Assembly (NCBI RefSeq): GCF_039523795.1 | Contig: NZ_BAAAFZ010000008.1 | Span: 124,001 to 188,000, forward strand | Direction of reading: 5' to 3' | Length of the DNA: 64,000 bases | Source of the DNA: Craurococcus roseus | GTDB lineage: Bacteria; Pseudomonadota; Alphaproteobacteria; Acetobacterales; Acetobacteraceae | Shown: positions 15,460-24,461 of the stretch, in pieces | Layout: each line of letters starts with the position of its first letter | How positions within the stretch are numbered: position 1 is the first letter of the stretch | The notes under the pieces: generated by a model | What the model saw: only the letters and a program-made list of their open reading frames with translations | Database searches by the model: none | What the model was told of the DNA's origin: nothing | Made by a program: the position numbers and the translations under genes

Positions 15460-16557
15460 ATGGTGAGCGCCATCGGACGCCGGCTCCGCCGGCTTCTGGC
15501 CGGCGCCGCCCTCGCCGTGTCGGCGGGCGCGCTGGCACCGGAGCGTGCCCTGGCCTGGACCTTGCGCGACCCTTGGCCGTCATCGGCGGCGGAGTTGGCC
15601 GGGATCGCGGCGCAGGAGGTCTCTTTCCCGAGCAGCAGCCCGTTCACGCCGGCGGACGCCGGGCCGTCGGCCGAGCCGACCGCCGCGCTCGGCTACCTGT
15701 ACCTCCCTCGCACCGGCAGGGGGAGCGGTGGATCGGCGCCGCCGCGTTCGGTCCCGGCCGTGGTGATGCTGCATGGCGCCGGCGGCGTCCTGCCAGCGCG
15801 CGAGCACCTCTACGGCCGGCAACTCGCCGCGATGGGCGCCGCGGCCTTGGTGGTGGACGTGTTCGGCGCCCGGCGCGACCGCGCGGCGGGTTTCACCGAG
15901 CGGCTGCTGGAGATCACCGAAACCATGGCGCTCGCCGACGCCTACGCGGCGCTGCGCTTCCTGTCGCAGCGGCCGGAGATCAACCCCAGGCGCGTGGCGC
16001 TGGTCGGATTCTCCTACGGCGCCATGGCCTCCACCTACGGGGTCTGGGCCACGGCGGCCGAGCGCCTCGCGCCCGGGGGCGAGCGCTTCGCGGCGCACGC
16101 CGCCTCCTATGGCCCCTGCATCGCCCGCTTCGAGGAGAGGCGCACCACGGGCGCGCCGGTGCTGATGCTCTACGGCGAGGAGGACGAGCTGATCGTGCCG
16201 GAGCGCTGCGCCGAGTTCGCCGAGGAACTCCGCCGCGCCGGCTCGCGCACGGAGGTGATCTCCTACCCCGGCGCCCTGCACCAGTGGGATGGCGGATTGC
16301 CGCGGCGCACCGTGGGCCGGCTGCTGGGCGCGTGCCGGCTGCGGGTGGAGCGCGACGGGACGGTGCGCGACGAGCGGACGCGGCTGCCGATGTCGGGGCC
16401 GATCCTGCGCCGCGTCATCCTCGCCGCCTGCGTCGAGGACCGACCCTACCTCATCGGCGCCGACGAGGCGGTGCGGGCGCACTCCAACCGCGATCTCGGC
16501 CGCTTCCTCGACAGCGTGTTCCGCGGCGCGGCGGCGCGCGGCGGCGCAGCTCGGTGA
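15460..16557 (+). CDS. Exported dienelactone-hydrolase-like alpha/beta hydrolase
   Basis: 365 residues. A basic start and hydrophobic stretch (RRLLAGAALAVSAGALA) form a likely signal peptide with cleavage near residue 32. The hydrolase core has VVMLHGAGGV (oxyanion loop), GFSYGAMAS with nucleophile serine 185, GEEDELIVP with aspartate 242, and GALHQWD with histidine 274. The fold matches the DLH family, but a serine replaces the usual cysteine nucleophile. It lies 30 bp after the amidohydrolase gene in the same direction, so probably one transcript. Substrate unknown, likely an ester or lactone in the periplasm. Confidence 0.75.
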   Translation: MVSAIGRRLRRLLAGAALAVSAGALAPERALAWTLRDPWPSSAAELAGIAAQEVSFPSSSPFTPADAGPSAEPTAALGYLYLPRTGRGSGGSAPPRSVPAVVMLHGAGGVLPAREHLYGRQLAAMGAAALVVDVFGARRDRAAGFTERLLEITETMALADAYAALRFLSQRPEINPRRVALVGFSYGAMASTYGVWATAAERLAPGGERFAAHAASYGPCIARFEERRTTGAPVLMLYGEEDELIVPERCAEFAEELRRAGSRTEVISYPGALHQWDGGLPRRTVGRLLGACRLRVERDGTVRDERTRLPMSGPILRRVILAACVEDRPYLIGADEAVRAHSNRDLGRFLDSVFRGAAARGGAAR

Positions 16558-16572
16558 GCGGGGCGGACGGGA

Positions 16573-17394
16573 TCAGCCGTTGTTTTCGAAGCCCGGGTAG
16601 AGGCACATACCCCCGTCAACGAAGAGCGAGGTGCCGGTCACGTAGTCGCTCTCGTCGGAGGCCAGCCACACCGCCGCCTTCGCCACGTCCTCCGTTTCGC
16701 CGATGCGTCCGTACGGGATGAGCGTGAGGAGCTTCCGGAGCGCCTCCTCCGTCTCCCAGGCCGGGCGGTTGATGGGCGTGCGGATGGCGCCGGGCGCGAT
16801 GGAGTTCACGCGGACGCGGCGCGGCGCCACCTCTTGCGCCAAGCTCTTCATCATCAGCATGACGCCGCCCTTCGACGCGGCGTAGTTCACGTGCCCGGCC
16901 CAGGGGATCACCTCGTGCACGGAGGAGACGCAGATCACCTTGCCGCGGGCGCGCGACAGGTCCGGCCGCTCCTCCTGTTCGAGGAAGCGCCGCACCGCGG
17001 CGCGGCAGCAGAGGAACTGGCCGGTGAGGTTCACGTCGATCACGCGGCGCCAGTCGGCCAGCGTCATCTCGGCGAAGGCCGCGTCCTTTTGCAGGCCGGC
17101 GTTGGCGACCAGGATGTCGAGGCGCCCGAAGCGCCGCGCGATCTCCGCCACCATGGCGTCCACCGCTTCTTCCTCGGCGACGTCGGCCTTGACGGCGAAG
17201 GCCCGCCCGCCCGCGGCCTCGATCCGCCCGGCCGCCGCCTCGGCTTGGTCGCGGCTCCCGTGGTAGTTGATGGCCACCATCGCACCGGCCGCCGCGAAAG
17301 CCTCCACGATGCCGGCGCCAATGCCGGAACTGCCCCCGGTGACCAACGCCGACTGCCCGGCCAGCGGGAGCTTTCCCTCGTTTGCCATTGTCAT
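16573..17394 (-). CDS. Short-chain dehydrogenase/reductase, glucose-1-dehydrogenase-like
   Basis: 273 residues. The cofactor loop is TGGSSGIGAG, followed by a NAG motif in VANAGLQKD, catalytic serine in CVSSVHEV and YxxxK in NYAASKGG. PGAIRTPINRP and VTGTSLFVDGG complete the classical SDR. The asparagine-tyrosine at INYHGSRDQAE after the second strand favours NADP. The overall match is to the glucose 1-dehydrogenase group, but many relatives act on other sugars and ketones. A second methionine three codons in is an alternative start. Confidence 0.85.
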   Translation of the reverse strand: MTMANEGKLPLAGQSALVTGGSSGIGAGIVEAFAAAGAMVAINYHGSRDQAEAAAGRIEAAGGRAFAVKADVAEEEAVDAMVAEIARRFGRLDILVANAGLQKDAAFAEMTLADWRRVIDVNLTGQFLCCRAAVRRFLEQEERPDLSRARGKVICVSSVHEVIPWAGHVNYAASKGGVMLMMKSLAQEVAPRRVRVNSIAPGAIRTPINRPAWETEEALRKLLTLIPYGRIGETEDVAKAAVWLASDESDYVTGTSLFVDGGMCLYPGFENNG

Positions 17395-17537
17395 GGGCCC
17401 CCTCGGATCGTGGCGGTGGCCGGGCAGGGGCGCGGTCCCAGCGCCCGTCCCGGTGCCGATCTGGCAAGAACCGCCCTTAGGCCGGTGGGGTTCCCGTCAT
17501 TCGCCCGGACGCGCCGCGGTGGGGCACGGCGCGATCC

Positions 17538-18209
17538 TCAGGCGTCCAGGTCCTTGGCGTGCGCCTTCCGGGAGCGCGGCACCGCCTGCTGCCCGGATGC
17601 AGGCGACGACGGGCCGGTCGCCGCCTCGGCGCCGGCGGCTCGGCGGCCGAACAGCTCCATGCGGTGCCCGACCAACTCGAAGCCGAGGCCGGCGGCGATC
17701 TCGCGCACGAGGCGTTCGTAATCCTCCGAGTCGAACTCGACCACCTGCCCCGAGTCCACGTCGATGAGATGGTGGTGGTGCCCGTGCTCGGCGGGCTCGT
17801 ACCGGGCGCGCCCGCCGCCGAAGTCGTGCCGCTCCAGGATGCCGCGCTCCTCGAACAGGCGCACGGTGCGGTACACGGTGGCGATGGACACCTTGCTGTC
17901 CAGCAGCAGCGCCCGGCGGTATACCTCTTCCACGTCCGGGTGGTCGCGCGCTTCGGACAGCACGCGGGCGATCAGCCGCCGCTGGCCGGTCATCTTGAGG
18001 CCGCGGTCGGCGCAGAGCCGCTCGATGCGGAGCGCGTCGTCCGGCACGGCCGCCGCCGGGGCCGTGGCGGCGCCTCCCGCCCCGGGCGGCGACGACGCCC
18101 GGCGGCGATCGACGGACGCCCCGCCTTCCGGCCCCGCGCCCTCCGCCCCGCCGACGGGCAGGAAGGCCCGCCCCGCCGATTTGAGGCCGAATCTCCCGCT
18201 TCTGGACAT
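17538..18209 (-). CDS. Fur/Mur-family metalloregulator with long N-terminal extension
   Basis: 223 residues. The first 58 are alanine, glycine and proline rich and have no counterpart in the family. The Fur winged helix follows (KMTGQRRLIARVL, KVSIATVYRTVRLFEERGI), then the metal site HGHHHHLIDVDSGQVVEF (histidines 144-147) and GFELVGHRMELFG. That signature fits the alphaproteobacterial Fur/Mur branch, which senses iron or manganese. The structural CxxC zinc cysteines of E. coli Fur are absent, as is usual in this branch. The true start may lie inside the extension. It is not adjacent to a transporter it could regulate. Confidence 0.8.
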   Translation of the reverse strand: MSRSGRFGLKSAGRAFLPVGGAEGAGPEGGASVDRRRASSPPGAGGAATAPAAAVPDDALRIERLCADRGLKMTGQRRLIARVLSEARDHPDVEEVYRRALLLDSKVSIATVYRTVRLFEERGILERHDFGGGRARYEPAEHGHHHHLIDVDSGQVVEFDSEDYERLVREIAAGLGFELVGHRMELFGRRAAGAEAATGPSSPASGQQAVPRSRKAHAKDLDA

Positions 18210-18254
18210 TCTACCGTCTCCAGGGCCGCGAGCGTCGACGACACCCCGGCGCGC

Positions 18255-18569
18255 TCACCCGCAGTCGCAACCCGGCGTTGGGCCGGTGTCGCCCCGGATC
18301 ACGTGGTGGTCGATCCACTCCGCTGCGAGCCGGCGGGCCTCGCCGAGGTGCGCCTCGGGGTGGTGGATGCGGTAGAGCGTCGCGCAAGCGTTGAACGCCG
18401 CGAGGTCTCCTACGCCGTGCGAGCGCAACTCACGGTATGCCGTGACCACGGCCCGCTCGCAGCGGCGGGCGATGGCGGACGCGTCCCGAGGGGGCAAGCT
18501 CGAACTCCCGGACCTTGTTCGGGCGGGGGCCGAGCCTTTCCGGGGCCGGCGCCGCGCGTCGCGGAGCAT
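18255..18569 (-). CDS. Hypothetical helical protein
   Basis: 104 residues. The first 25 are basic and may be untranslated. From SAIARRCERAVVTAYRELR on the sequence is a run of amphipathic helices with two cysteines, ending EWIDHHVIRGD and a short CDCG tail. I do not recognise the family. The helix pattern and position between two genes of the same strand make it likely to be real. It might be translated from an internal start near residue 25. Confidence 0.45.
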   Translation of the reverse strand: MLRDARRRPRKGSAPARTRSGSSSLPPRDASAIARRCERAVVTAYRELRSHGVGDLAAFNACATLYRIHHPEAHLGEARRLAAEWIDHHVIRGDTGPTPGCDCG

Positions 18570-18661
18570 AGGCCGCCGTTACCGTGGACGGAACCCCGCT
18601 TCCGGTCGGTCATAAGCGGGTCGGAACTGGCACCGGGGCGGCCGGCCTTCGGGAGGGGCGC

Positions 18662-19009
18662 TCAGCGCCACAGGCCGGCGGCGGTCTGTTCGTTGATCTC
18701 CGCCAAGAAGCCGAAATCGGGTTCGGACGCGTCGCATTCGCGCAGCACCGTGAGGGCCAAGCCCGCGATCTGCGCGCGCAAGGCGGGGGCGAGCGCGTTG
18801 CTGGGGTCGGACACCGCCCCGTACACGGCGTTCCACAAGCGCCGGTTGTCGGCGCAGGCGCGGGCCCGGTCGATCGGCGTTCCGGCCCCGGCGCCGCGGA
18901 TGGCCCGCGTGGCGCGGCCGAAGACCTCGGCCTCCATCTGCTTGGGCGTGACGCGGCGCCGGTACGCGGCGGCTCCTTGGGCAGCGGTCTTGGCGGAAGG
19001 CGTCGTCAT
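18662..19009 (-). CDS. flaF: Flagellar biosynthesis regulator FlaF
   Basis: 115 residues starting MTTPSAKTAAQGAAAYRR. The N-terminus (QGAAAYRR, then ME AEVFGRATRAI) and the C-terminal helix ending EPDFGFLAEINEQTAAGLW match FlaF, a small alphaproteobacterial protein needed for flagellin production and export. The partner flbT, which usually follows, is not seen. It lies 113 bp downstream of the flagellin gene on the same strand, the classic order. A longer frame upstream of 19009 is only arginine-rich noise. Confidence 0.8.
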   Translation of the reverse strand: MTTPSAKTAAQGAAAYRRRVTPKQMEAEVFGRATRAIRGAGAGTPIDRARACADNRRLWNAVYGAVSDPSNALAPALRAQIAGLALTVLRECDASEPDFGFLAEINEQTAAGLWR

Positions 19010-19122
19010 GCGGAGGTGGCCTTTGCAGCGGCGGGGCCGCCGCCCTACGCGACGACGGGCACGCGGAACGGGGACGGACGGGGGTGGAGCGGCCGGCATC
19101 CTGCCGGCCCGCCCGCCGCGTG

Positions 19123-20004
19123 TCAGCGGAACAGGCTCAGGAGGCTCTGCGGCGCTTGGTTGGCGATGGAGAGCGACTGCGTGCCGAGCTGCTGCTTGAT
19201 TTGCAGCGCCTGCATCCGGGCGCTCTCCTTGGCCAGGTCGGCGTCCACCAAGGCGCCGAGGCCGGTTTCCAGCGCGTCCATCTTCGACTTGTTGTAGGTG
19301 ATCTGCGAGTCCACGGCGTTGCTGTCGTTGCCGAGTTGGTTCAACGCCGTGCCGATCGCCGCCATCACGTCCTTGAAGTTCTTGGGGGCGCCCGCACCCG
19401 TGGAGGTGCCGTCCAGCATGGCTTGGGCCTGGGCCTGGGTGGGCGCCGCGACCGCGGTGGCTGGGTCGGCCGCGGTGCTGAAGGTCAGGGTGTCAGCGTT
19501 GGCGATGGCGGAGATGGTGAACGTGCCGCCGCTCTCGTTGCGGACCGTGGTGATGTTGCCCTGCTGCGCCGTCTGCGCCGCGGTGGTCAGCAGCGAGTAG
19601 CCGTTGTAGGTCGAGTCCAGGATGAAGCGGTCCACCTCCGCGACCTGCTTCTGGAATTGCGCTTGGTAGGCCGTCCGCTCGTCGCCCGTGACCTTGGCGT
19701 CCGCCAGCTTCACCAGGGTCTTCTGGATGTCGCCCATCTTGGTGGAGATGGCGTTCAAGGAGCTGAGTGTCGTGTCCACGACGCCCTTGGCGCTGCCGAG
19801 TTGCTCGTTGGCGGAGGTGAGGCCGGCGACGTTGGCGCGGACCTTTTGCGCCACGGCGAAGGCGGCGCCGTCGTCCTTGGCGTCGGCGACGCGCAGGCCG
19901 GTGGAAATGCGCTTCTGAGTCACCGCCATGTCGTCGTTGGTGCGGTTGAGCGATTGCAGCGCCACCTGGGCGCCGATGTTGGTGTTCACCGAGTTCAAGG
20001 GCAT
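19123..20004 (-). CDS. Flagellin
   Basis: 293 residues, a short flagellin. The N-terminal D0/D1 region (MPLNSVNTNIGAQVALQSLN, KRISTGLRVADAKDDGAAFAVA) and the C-terminal D1/D0 region (DALETGLGALVDADLAKESA, SIANQAPQSLLSLFR) are well conserved. The middle domain of about 80 residues is small, threonine- and alanine-rich, with no long variable insert. No signal peptide, as expected for export through the flagellar type III system. Other flagellar genes must lie elsewhere. Followed by flaF. Confidence 0.95.
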   Translation of the reverse strand: MPLNSVNTNIGAQVALQSLNRTNDDMAVTQKRISTGLRVADAKDDGAAFAVAQKVRANVAGLTSANEQLGSAKGVVDTTLSSLNAISTKMGDIQKTLVKLADAKVTGDERTAYQAQFQKQVAEVDRFILDSTYNGYSLLTTAAQTAQQGNITTVRNESGGTFTISAIANADTLTFSTAADPATAVAAPTQAQAQAMLDGTSTGAGAPKNFKDVMAAIGTALNQLGNDSNAVDSQITYNKSKMDALETGLGALVDADLAKESARMQALQIKQQLGTQSLSIANQAPQSLLSLFR

Positions 20005-20266
20005 GGGTTTTCCCCGTCTCTGCGGCCTGGGTCATCCAGGTCCAGGGCGGCAGCCTAGGTCGGCTGGGTGAAGGCGCGGTTAAGACGCCTTGCCCGACCT
20101 GGCCCGCCCGCGCGCAGGAGGCGCAAGCGCGACGCCGGCCGGAACAACTGCGGGGCAGGCCGCCGCTCGCGCGGAGGTCCTGCCCCGGAACTTGCCCGGA
20201 CGGTGGTGGGCCGCCGCGGGTCGGGGGCGGAGTCCGCGCGTGCGGTTCCGCCCCTTTGCGTCCCGC

Positions 20267-22285
20267 CTAGGCGATCAGGAAGTCGTTCCCGAGGCTGGCG
20301 AGGGTCAGGCCCTTCAGGGTGACCAGGGCGGCGTAGCCGTCGCCGCCGCCGTCGGCGTCCACCGAGACCAGCACGCCGCCGGACACGGCGCTCGCCTTGG
20401 CGAAGCCGCCGGCCGCCAGCTTGGCGTAGTTCTGGCCGGTGGCGGCGAACACGCCGCGCAGGTCGAGGCGGTCGCCCTCCGCGAGGCCGAAGTCGGCGAT
20501 GGTGTCGCCGCCCTCGCCCGCCGACAGGAAGGCGAAGCGGTCGCCGCCGGCGCCGCCGGTGAGCACGTCCGCCCCGGCGCCGCCGAGCAGGTAGTCGTTG
20601 CCGGCGCCGCCGTCCAGCCTGTCGGCGCCCGCGCCGCCGTTCAGCGCGTCGTTGCCGCCCCCGCCCGAGAGCGCGTCGTTGCCCCCCAGGCCGCGCAGCC
20701 GGTCCGCCCCGGCCCCGCCCGCCAGGGCGTCGGCGCCGGACGTCCCTTGCAGGAAGAGGTTCGTGGCAGTGGTCGCCACGTCGGTGAAGGAGAAGGCGCC
20801 GGGCTGCCAGTCGCTCCACACCGTCTGCGCCGCGCCCTCGACCGCTTGGCCGTTGTAGGCGGCGGCGTCGACGTACAGGTTGCGGTCGGCCGCCGCGCTG
20901 CCGCCCCAGGCGTCGTTGAGGAAGCGCACCTCGACCTTGTGCGCGCCCGCCGCCCAGTCGCCCTTCAGCGTCAGCGTGTCGCTCTGGCCGGAGCCGTGCA
21001 GGGCCGAAGCCGTGAAGGCGCCGCCGACCTGCACGCCGTCCACCAGCACCGCGTACTCGGCCGCACCCTGGTAGGCGTCCTGGCTCACCTTCAGCACCAG
21101 GCTGTCCGGGCCGCTGCCGGCCGAGATCTGCACGGGTGGATTCTGGGGCGCCGGTTGCGCCGCTTCGGTGAAGGAGAAGCTGCCCGCGGTGGTGTCGCTC
21201 ATCACGGACTGCGCCGCCCCGGAAACGGCGGCGCCGTTGTAGGTGGCGCCGTCGACGTAGAGGTTGCGGTCGGTGGCGGCCGTGCCTCCCCAGGCGTCGT
21301 TCAGGAACTTCACCTCCACCTTGTGGACGCCGGCCGCCCAATCGCCCTTGAGCGTCAGCGTGTCGGACTGGCCGGAGGACCTCAGCGCCGAGGCGGTGAA
21401 GGTGCCGCCCACCTGCTTGCCGTCCACCAACACTTGGTATCGCGCGTCGCCCTGGTAGGCGTCCTGGCTGATCTTGAGCACGAGGCTGTCCGAACCCGTC
21501 CCGGCGGTGGCCGTCACCGGCGGCTTGGGCGGCACGACGACCGGCGGCTCCTCGCCGCCGCCCTGCTTCCACGCGGCGATGTCGATCTTCGTGCCGTCCC
21601 ACTGGGACATCACCATGTTGTCCATGTAGGTGGTGGTCACGGCCGGCGTGGAGGCGTCGGGCGCGCCGCCCATCCAACCGTCGGCGTTGGACGCCACCAT
21701 GCCCATCGCGCCGATGCCGTGCGCGACGTCGGGGATCGCGGCCGGGTCGGTCCACTCGGCCACGACGTCGCCGTTGACCTTGATGGCCATGTAGTCGGGC
21801 AGCCACAGCAACTCGTAGTGGTTCCACTGCGTCTCGTCGTAGGACTGGTTGCGGACGCTGTCGTAGACGTGGTTGCCCGAGCCGTCCTGCCAGTGCGTGG
21901 TGTGCATCACGTCCTGGCCGGGGGTCTCCAGGATGTCGATCTCGCCGTCGACGGGCCACTGGTCGCTCTTGGGCCAGGTCAGGAACACGCCCATCGTGCC
22001 TTGCGACTCTTCGACCTTCCCGTCGAATTCGATGCGGCCGTAGGTGATGGTCTTGCCGGCCTTGAAGCTGTTGAACCCGCCGGTGGTCCAGGAGCCGTCG
22101 CCGTGGCGGGTGACGGTCACCTGCATGGTGCCGTCGCGCACGAAGACGTCGTCGTTGCTCCAGGTGAACGCGCCGTTCCAGTATACGCCGCCGTCGAACG
22201 CGTTGCCCCAGTTCTCGGTCTTATAGCCCTGGGAGAAATCGTCCCGGAGGACGACATCGAAAGCGTTGGAGATGGTGCCCGACAT
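20267..22285 (-). CDS. GH16 glycanase with two CBM60-like modules and RTX tail
   Basis: 672 residues. The GH16 catalytic domain (about 1-250) carries the signature GEIDILETPG with E115, D117 and E120. A proline linker leads to two near-identical modules (about 265-375 and 395-500) with SLVLKISQDAYQGDA, VLVDGKQVGG and FLNDAWGGTAATDRNLYVD, resembling the calcium-dependent CBM60 fold. Glycine-aspartate RTX repeats (GGAGADxLxGGxGND) at about 515-590 and an aspartate-rich C-terminus replace a signal peptide, so export by a type I system is expected. It probably degrades a beta-glucan or a bacterial exopolysaccharide. No type I transporter genes are adjacent. Confidence 0.85.
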   Translation of the reverse strand: MSGTISNAFDVVLRDDFSQGYKTENWGNAFDGGVYWNGAFTWSNDDVFVRDGTMQVTVTRHGDGSWTTGGFNSFKAGKTITYGRIEFDGKVEESQGTMGVFLTWPKSDQWPVDGEIDILETPGQDVMHTTHWQDGSGNHVYDSVRNQSYDETQWNHYELLWLPDYMAIKVNGDVVAEWTDPAAIPDVAHGIGAMGMVASNADGWMGGAPDASTPAVTTTYMDNMVMSQWDGTKIDIAAWKQGGGEEPPVVVPPKPPVTATAGTGSDSLVLKISQDAYQGDARYQVLVDGKQVGGTFTASALRSSGQSDTLTLKGDWAAGVHKVEVKFLNDAWGGTAATDRNLYVDGATYNGAAVSGAAQSVMSDTTAGSFSFTEAAQPAPQNPPVQISAGSGPDSLVLKVSQDAYQGAAEYAVLVDGVQVGGAFTASALHGSGQSDTLTLKGDWAAGAHKVEVRFLNDAWGGSAAADRNLYVDAAAYNGQAVEGAAQTVWSDWQPGAFSFTDVATTATNLFLQGTSGADALAGGAGADRLRGLGGNDALSGGGGNDALNGGAGADRLDGGAGNDYLLGGAGADVLTGGAGGDRFAFLSAGEGGDTIADFGLAEGDRLDLRGVFAATGQNYAKLAAGGFAKASAVSGGVLVSVDADGGGDGYAALVTLKGLTLASLGNDFLIA

Positions 22286-22669
22286 GATGTTTCCTTCCGA
22301 GAGCTCGATCTATTTCGCGAACGATTGATTTTCGCTGTCGGAACGAAACTAGGCGTATTCAACCTACGGCTTCAACACCTAAACATCACGCAATCTTGAG
22401 TTTTCTTAAAGGCGACGCAGCAAAACAAGCCGGGGCAATGTTTTACCTTCCGTCCTGGGCCTTATGGATGAGGGCGTGGATCGCAAGGACGGTGGCGGAG
22501 CGCGCACGCTGTCCCGCAACGTCTAACCGCTGCGTAACTTTTCCGATAACGTTACAGCACCCATGACGCGCGCCGCCGGCCGTGGCAGACGGCGAGGGCC
22601 ACGCCGCCCGGACCGGCGGAGGTTCCTGTATTCCGAGGGGCGCGCGCCCGGTTCGGGCGCGCGCCGCCC
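22286..22669. other. Long intergenic region, upstream of the GH16 gene
   Basis: No gene seen. The part nearest the GH16 start (about 22290-22430) is clearly AT-richer than the surroundings and should hold its promoter. The far end holds the terminator-like hairpin described separately. Confidence 0.5.
22639..22665 (-). terminator. Perfect 12-bp GC hairpin after DEAD-box helicase gene
   Basis: GGCGCGCGCCCG pairs perfectly with CGGGCGCGCGCC across a three-base loop, five bases after the stop codon of the helicase gene. The stem is very stable. No T-run follows, so it may work with Rho or simply protect the 3' end of the transcript. Confidence 0.5.
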
Positions 22670-24442
22670 TCATTCCTTGCGCCGCGGCCGGGCCGGCTCG
22701 GCCGCCCTGTCGCGGTGGGGGCGCCCGCCGCGGTAGGTCGCCGCGTGCGGCCGGGGCACCGACGGCCGACGCCGCCCCGCGTCTTGCAACCCGCCGGGCG
22801 GGAACGCGGGCTCGATCCGGATGTGCGCGTCCTCGTCCGTGGAAGGGCGGCGCGCCGCGGCGGCGAAGCGCGAAGCGGCGTAGGGCGCCACCTCGAAGCG
22901 CGTTTCGCGCTCCATCACCCGGATGCGGCCGATCTCCTGGCGCGTGACGTGCCCGCGGCGGCAAAGGAAGGGCAGCAGCCAGCGCGGGTCGGCGTTGCCG
23001 TTGCGGCCGAGGTTGAGGCGGAACCACGTCCCCTCGCCGGGTTCGGCGCCGTCGCGCGCGGGCGGCGCCCCGGCGGTGCGCTCGGCCCCGCCGCGCTCGG
23101 CCCTGGGCGTCCTTTCCGACACCTCGGCCAGTTCCTCCGGCGCCGGCAGCGGCGCCCGCAGGAGCTTCACCAACGCGGCGGCCACCGCGTCCGGCTGGCG
23201 CTCCGCCAGCAGGGCGCGGCCGAGTTCGAGGTCCTCCGCTTCCGCTTCGACGCCGGCCAGCTCCCGCGCCTGCGCCGCGATCCGCTCGGCGTCGCGGGCG
23301 CGGATGTCGTCCGCACCGGGCGCCGGCGACCACGACGCCTTGACCCGGGCCGACGCGAGCAGCCGCTCGGCCAGACGGCGGCGGTTGTGCGCGACGAGCA
23401 GGGCGCTGATCCCCTTGCGCCCCGCCCGGCCGGTGCGGCCGCTACGGTGGAGCAGGGTTTCCGGGTCGGTGGGCAGTTCGGCGTGGATCACGAGGCCCAG
23501 GTCGGGCAGGTCGATGCCGCGCGCCGCCACGTCGGTCGCCACGCAGACGCGGGCGCGGCCGTCGCGCAGGCCGTGCAGGGCGCGGTTGCGCTCGGACTGC
23601 GTCAGCTCGCCGGACAGCGCCACGGCGGCGAAGCCCCGTTCGGCCAAGTTGCCGTGCAGGCGCGCCACGGCGGCGCGGGTGCGGCAGAACACCAGCGTCC
23701 GCGGCGCGTCGAAGAACCGCAGCGCGTTCACCACCGCCCGCTCCGTCTCGTGCGGCGCGATCAGCAGGGCGCGGTACTCGATGTCGCGGTGCTGCGCGCC
23801 CTCGCCCGCGGCCTCGATGCGCAGCGCGTCGCGCTGGTACCGCTTGGCCAGCGCCGCGATCGGCCGCGGCACGGTGGCGGAGAACATCAGCGTGCGCCGC
23901 TCGGCCGGCAAGGCGTCGAGGATGGCCTCCAGCTCCTCGCGGAAGCCCATGTCGAGCATCTCGTCGGCCTCGTCCAGCACCACCGCGCGCACCGAACCGG
24001 GGCTGAGGTTGCCGCGCTCGATGTGGTCGCGCATGCGCCCCGGCGTGCCGGCGACGACGTGGGTGCCGGCGGCCAAGGCGCGCCGCTCGGCGACCGGGTC
24101 GGTGCCGCCGACCACGCTCGCCACCCGGCCGCCGGCGGGCGCGTAGAGCCAGGACAGCTCGCCGCGCACCTGCAAGGCCAGCTCGCGCGTCGGCGCGATG
24201 ACCAGGGCGAGCGGCTGGCCGGCCGGCGGCAACCGGCCCTCGGCGGCGCCGTCGCCCATGAGGTCCGGCGCCATGGCGAGGCCGTAGGCGACCGTCTTGC
24301 CGGAGCCGGTCTGCGCCGACACCAGGAGGTCGCGCCCAGCCGTCTCGGGGGCGAGCACAGCGGACTGCACCGGCGTCGGTTCGGCGTAGCCGCGCGCGTC
24401 GAGGGCGGCCCGCAAGGTCGGAGGGAGTTCGGGGAAAGGCAT
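22670..24442 (-). CDS. DEAD-box RNA helicase with DbpA-like RNA-binding domain
   Basis: 590 residues. Q motif YAEPTPVQSAVL, Walker A AQTGSGKT (43-50), PTRELALQ, DEAD (157-160), FSATV, VATDVAARGIDLP and HRSGRTGRAGR are all present. After a helical linker the C-terminal part has WFRLNLGRNGNADPRWLLP and GRIRVMERETRFEVAP, the DbpA-type RNA-binding fold that targets ribosomal RNA in relatives. The last 50 residues are basic and disordered. This is the CsdA/DbpA-like group acting in ribosome assembly or RNA decay. The upstream SUV3-like helicase gene on the same strand stops 19 bp before its ATG. Confidence 0.9.
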   Translation of the reverse strand: MPFPELPPTLRAALDARGYAEPTPVQSAVLAPETAGRDLLVSAQTGSGKTVAYGLAMAPDLMGDGAAEGRLPPAGQPLALVIAPTRELALQVRGELSWLYAPAGGRVASVVGGTDPVAERRALAAGTHVVAGTPGRMRDHIERGNLSPGSVRAVVLDEADEMLDMGFREELEAILDALPAERRTLMFSATVPRPIAALAKRYQRDALRIEAAGEGAQHRDIEYRALLIAPHETERAVVNALRFFDAPRTLVFCRTRAAVARLHGNLAERGFAAVALSGELTQSERNRALHGLRDGRARVCVATDVAARGIDLPDLGLVIHAELPTDPETLLHRSGRTGRAGRKGISALLVAHNRRRLAERLLASARVKASWSPAPGADDIRARDAERIAAQARELAGVEAEAEDLELGRALLAERQPDAVAAALVKLLRAPLPAPEELAEVSERTPRAERGGAERTAGAPPARDGAEPGEGTWFRLNLGRNGNADPRWLLPFLCRRGHVTRQEIGRIRVMERETRFEVAPYAASRFAAAARRPSTDEDAHIRIEPAFPPGGLQDAGRRRPSVPRPHAATYRGGRPHRDRAAEPARPRRKE

Positions 24443-24461
24443 CGGTAGTTCCAGTTTCGCG

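Noticed and set aside
20005..20060. A sigma-28-like promoter before the flagellin gene
   Set aside because: TTAACC and GCCGACCTA at a suitable spacing resemble the consensus only loosely and could be chance.
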